Below, piece by piece: positions 61,916 to 64,000 of a stretch of DNA of 64,000 nucleotides; position 1 is the first letter of the stretch; the number at the start of each line of letters is the position of its first letter. Where the stretch lies: positions 1,372,001 through 1,436,000 of the forward strand of contig NZ_LT985980.1 of NCBI RefSeq assembly GCF_900291985.1. The letters run 5' to 3'. The stretch is from Lysinibacillus timonensis (GTDB taxonomy: Bacteria; Bacillota; Bacilli; Bacillales_A; Planococcaceae). A program made the translations under genes and the position numbers. The notes under the pieces are model-generated. The model did no database searches and had not been told where the DNA came from. It saw only the letters and a program-made list of their open reading frames with translations.

Positions 61916-63806
61916 ATCGAGTAGGAAACTAGCCATTAATTGGCTAGTCGACCTCTCACACCACCGTACGTACGGTTCCGTATACGGCGGTTCAATAACT
62001 TAAGTATCGACGCTCATACAAATAATTAAGGTCCTTTATTCCCCATTTGATGAGCGTTTTTGTTCTAATAGCTTTATGTAGAGTTTCACTTCCTGAAATC
62101 CTCCAATAACCCTTACGGGTATTCGCTACTTTCCAGGCTTCATTGTGTTGGATACCTAATCTCCTAAGTTGATAGTACCTTGTCTTGACTTTCTTCCACC
62201 TTTTCCAAATAAGTTGCCTTAACCGATGGTTTAGCCACTTTCTCATATCTTGAATGAACATTTTCATCAAACCAATGCCATAGTAATTTATCCATCCAAC
62301 CGTAACTTGATTAATTTCTTTAACGATATCCTCAAATTTACCAGTACGATTTCGTCTAGTTTTATATTTTAGTTTATCTCTGAATCTTTTCTTCGCGGAG
62401 TGGTGTGGTCTACATCCTGTACTTTTAGATGTACTGTGGATACAGAAACCTAAAAATTTTAGTTTGGTCGGAGACCCCACCTTACTTTTAGTTTTATTAA
62501 CTGTCAGCTTCAGTTCCTTCTCCAAAAACTTTGTAATGCTATCAAGGACACGTTCACCAGCTCGTTTACTTTTAACGTAGATGCAAAAATCATCCGCAAA
62601 GCGAACGAATTTATGTCCTCTTTCCTCCAGTTCTATATCTAACTGATTTAAATAAACATTACTAAGAATTGGTGAAAGTACACCGCCTTGAGGCGCACCG
62701 AATTCAGTTGGTTTGGTAAAGCCATTCTCTAATATTCCGCTTTTAAGAAATTTCCAAATTAGCTTTAATATAATTTTATCTTTAATGAATTCCTTGAGGT
62801 ATTCCATTAGCTTTTGATGGTTAATGGTGTCAAAGTAACTTTTGAGATCACAATCCACTACCACTTTATAGCCTTGTTCATAGTATTTGATAGATTTCTT
62901 TATGGCTTGGTGTTGGTTTCTATTTGGTCGAAAACCAAAACTTGAATCGGAAAATTTCGGGTCTATTATTCCACCTATTACTTGATATATTGCTTGTTGG
63001 ACCATACGGTCTCTAACACATGGAATGCCTAATTTTCGTTTTGTACCATCCGCCTTCGGGATTTCAACCCGTTTGACTGGAAGAGGCTTATATGAGCCAT
63101 CTTTCAGTTTTCTCTTAAGATGGGGTAGGTATTTACTGACATGACCAAAAAGTTCATCTACTGTCATTCCATCTATTCCAGGCGCACCTTTGTTGGCTTT
63201 AACCTTCTTACATGCTCTGAAAAGATTATTACTATCAATTACTTTATCAATTAAATCGATACCATCTTGTTGACCTACTTCTTTAACGGCAGGACTACAC
63301 ACTCTTGCATACTCTTCAGTTTCCAACTTATCCCTTTGCAAACAGCCATCTTGCGATGTTTTCTGCGGTCTTTGCACTGCCATCACCTCCGTAATTCTTC
63401 AAGATTGCTATTGTTCAGTCCTTCATTTCAGAGAAACTACTATGACCTCTGCTGACTTCTTACAATTCAGCTTGCCATCACTGGTAAGCTTGTTCCTGTG
63501 AGATATTCCATCTCTCTTGTCGGGAACCCTTGTAAGACCTCCCCGGGTAAGAGCTACAACCTTCCTCCCATGTAACTGCTATATTTACTGTATGGAACTC
63601 GTGCAGTATTGGACTTCGTTTTGTTTAGCAAACTCGTCCATTCCAATTCAGCCTTATATATAGTTTCTGTCCGTCAGTTCGGGATTTTGCCTCCGGCTTC
63701 CTTCAGATTCCACCTCACGGTGGACACCCTTGCCATCAGCTAACAGTTCCTACTGCCAAGCCTGTAGTGGACTTTCACCACCAAGTTGTAGCCCATGCCG
63801 GGCACA
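61916..63806 (-). mobile_element. Group II intron, probably bacterial class C
   Basis: About 1.89 kb on the minus strand. The 5' end at 63806 reads GTGTGCCCGGCATGGGC; the 3' end near 61916 has a domain V-like hairpin (GAACCGTACGTACGG, about 61960-61985) and domain VI (GACTAGCCAATTAATGGCTAG) before CTACTCGAT. The encoded reverse transcriptase lies between. It sits directly after a terminator stem and T-run (63811-63850), the preferred target of class C introns. Boundaries are approximate. Confidence 0.85.
61992..63386 (-). CDS. ltrA: Group II intron-encoded reverse transcriptase/maturase
   Basis: 464 residues; start is GTG 63386 or the adjacent ATG 63383, with GGAGG right against it. RT blocks 0-7 include KANKGAPGIDGMTVDEL, SFGFRPNRNQHQAI, GAPQGGVLSPILSN and the catalytic FADD at 263-266 (YADD variant). 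The maturase domain X (VKEINQVTVGWINYYGIG) and a C-terminus KTLIKWGIKDLNYLYERRYLSY-like region follow, with no HNH endonuclease, as in class C. Uninterrupted, so possibly active. Confidence 0.93.
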   Translation of the reverse strand: MMAVQRPQKTSQDGCLQRDKLETEEYARVCSPAVKEVGQQDGIDLIDKVIDSNNLFRACKKVKANKGAPGIDGMTVDELFGHVSKYLPHLKRKLKDGSYKPLPVKRVEIPKADGTKRKLGIPCVRDRMVQQAIYQVIGGIIDPKFSDSSFGFRPNRNQHQAIKKSIKYYEQGYKVVVDCDLKSYFDTINHQKLMEYLKEFIKDKIILKLIWKFLKSGILENGFTKPTEFGAPQGGVLSPILSNVYLNQLDIELEERGHKFVRFADDFCIYVKSKRAGERVLDSITKFLEKELKLTVNKTKSKVGSPTKLKFLGFCIHSTSKSTGCRPHHSAKKRFRDKLKYKTRRNRTGKFEDIVKEINQVTVGWINYYGIGLMKMFIQDMRKWLNHRLRQLIWKRWKKVKTRYYQLRRLGIQHNEAWKVANTRKGYWRISGSETLHKAIRTKTLIKWGIKDLNYLYERRYLSY

Positions 63807-63852
63807 CTAAAAAAAGGATATTGCACTTCACAGTACAAGACCCTTCATTATT
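63807..63852 (-). terminator. Terminator of the second fic copy, intron target site
   Basis: On the minus strand GGGTCTTGTACT pairs with AGTGCAATATCC and is followed by TTTTTTTA, immediately before the intron 5' end. Confidence 0.7.
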
Positions 63853-63855
63853 CAT

Positions 63856-64000
63856 TCAAATTTTCGAACGTATTGTAGGATATTTGGATTCAATCATTGC
63901 TTGTATATATTCTTCTTTATGAAGCTCATTGTAATGCCAAATATACCCTTTTGTTTCAGCCCACTTTTGAATGAAGATTCGTATGGTACGGCCATTGCCT
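63856..64000 (-). CDS. Second Fic-family gene, C-terminal part (cut by window edge)
   Basis: Nearly identical at DNA level to 58841-59000. A 25-bp deletion relative to the first copy shifts the end, so the protein finishes ESKYPTIRSKI instead of the longer tail with the LEQIIYNTLEKIE helix. The catalytic region would lie beyond the window; the visible part includes GNGRTIRIFIQK. May be a shortened but still functional toxin or a decaying duplicate. Confidence 0.7.
   Translation of the reverse strand, partial: GNGRTIRIFIQKWAETKGYIWHYNELHKEEYIQAMIESKYPTIRSKI

Overview
The window is low-GC chromosomal DNA from a Gram-positive member of the Bacillales. AGGAGG-type ribosome sites, SLH-domain and lipobox proteins, BceRS/VanRS-like two-component systems, a ROK-type XylR and a Planococcaceae-style dispersed repeat fit a Lysinibacillus/Solibacillus/Psychrobacillus-like organism. 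That placement is inference; no marker gene fixes the species.

Layout. 1-2.6 kb: 3' part of a sugar-utilisation operon (two Gfo/Idh/MocA oxidoreductases and the start of a sugar ABC-transporter ATPase, all minus strand). 3.1-7.9 kb: two two-component systems (Bce-like and Van-like). Divergent from the second is a secreted DUF4179-like protein whose promoter carries three CTTTAA repeats at exact 11-bp steps. 8.2-9.5 kb: twin genes made of 16-residue (48-bp) tandem repeats, each followed by a nearly identical hairpin. 9.5-16.2 kb: small membrane and regulatory genes, a macrolide-type glycosyltransferase with an XRE-AbrB regulator, an orphan DarT-associated NADAR antitoxin, and a broken gene. 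16.3-18 kb: an IS1182-family element whose target duplication is a terminator palindrome. 18-22 kb: VanX-like D,D-dipeptidase lipoprotein, TraX-like acyltransferase, MerR regulator, pentapeptide-repeat protein.

22.8-33.6 kb is the metabolic core: a xylose regulon. xylF, xylG, xylH, xylA, xylB, a Gfo/Idh oxidoreductase and galM run on the minus strand, with divergent xylR on the plus strand. Xylose is bound by XylF, imported by XylGH, isomerised by XylA and phosphorylated by XylB. A XylR-type palindrome overlaps the xylF promoter. A 250-bp dispersed repeat sits inside the operon between xylF and xylG, with a second copy at 34.6 kb.

35.6-64 kb is accessory. Three partial copies of a tmRNA (ssrA) 3' end at about 36.0, 43.4 and 58.5 kb, plus a decayed tyrosine integrase, mark successive integrations at one attachment site. 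Segment 1 (36-43.4 kb) carries a membrane-anchored PIN-like protein, a Rep remnant, an SLH-transglutaminase-like protein and an IS21 element. Segment 2 (43.4-58.5 kb) is a defence island: a 922-residue protein with an N-terminal DUF4062/TIR-like domain, an unrecognised three-gene membrane cassette, a complete type I restriction-modification system (hsdRMS), and phage/ICE-type small genes. Beyond it lie a Fic toxin-antitoxin pair, a V8-like protease, a probable class C group II intron inserted just behind a terminator, and a second, truncated fic gene. A third antitoxin with a truncated fic lies next to galM. The best candidates for undescribed biology are the 43.8-49.6 kb cassette, the PIN-like membrane protein and the 48-bp-repeat gene pair.
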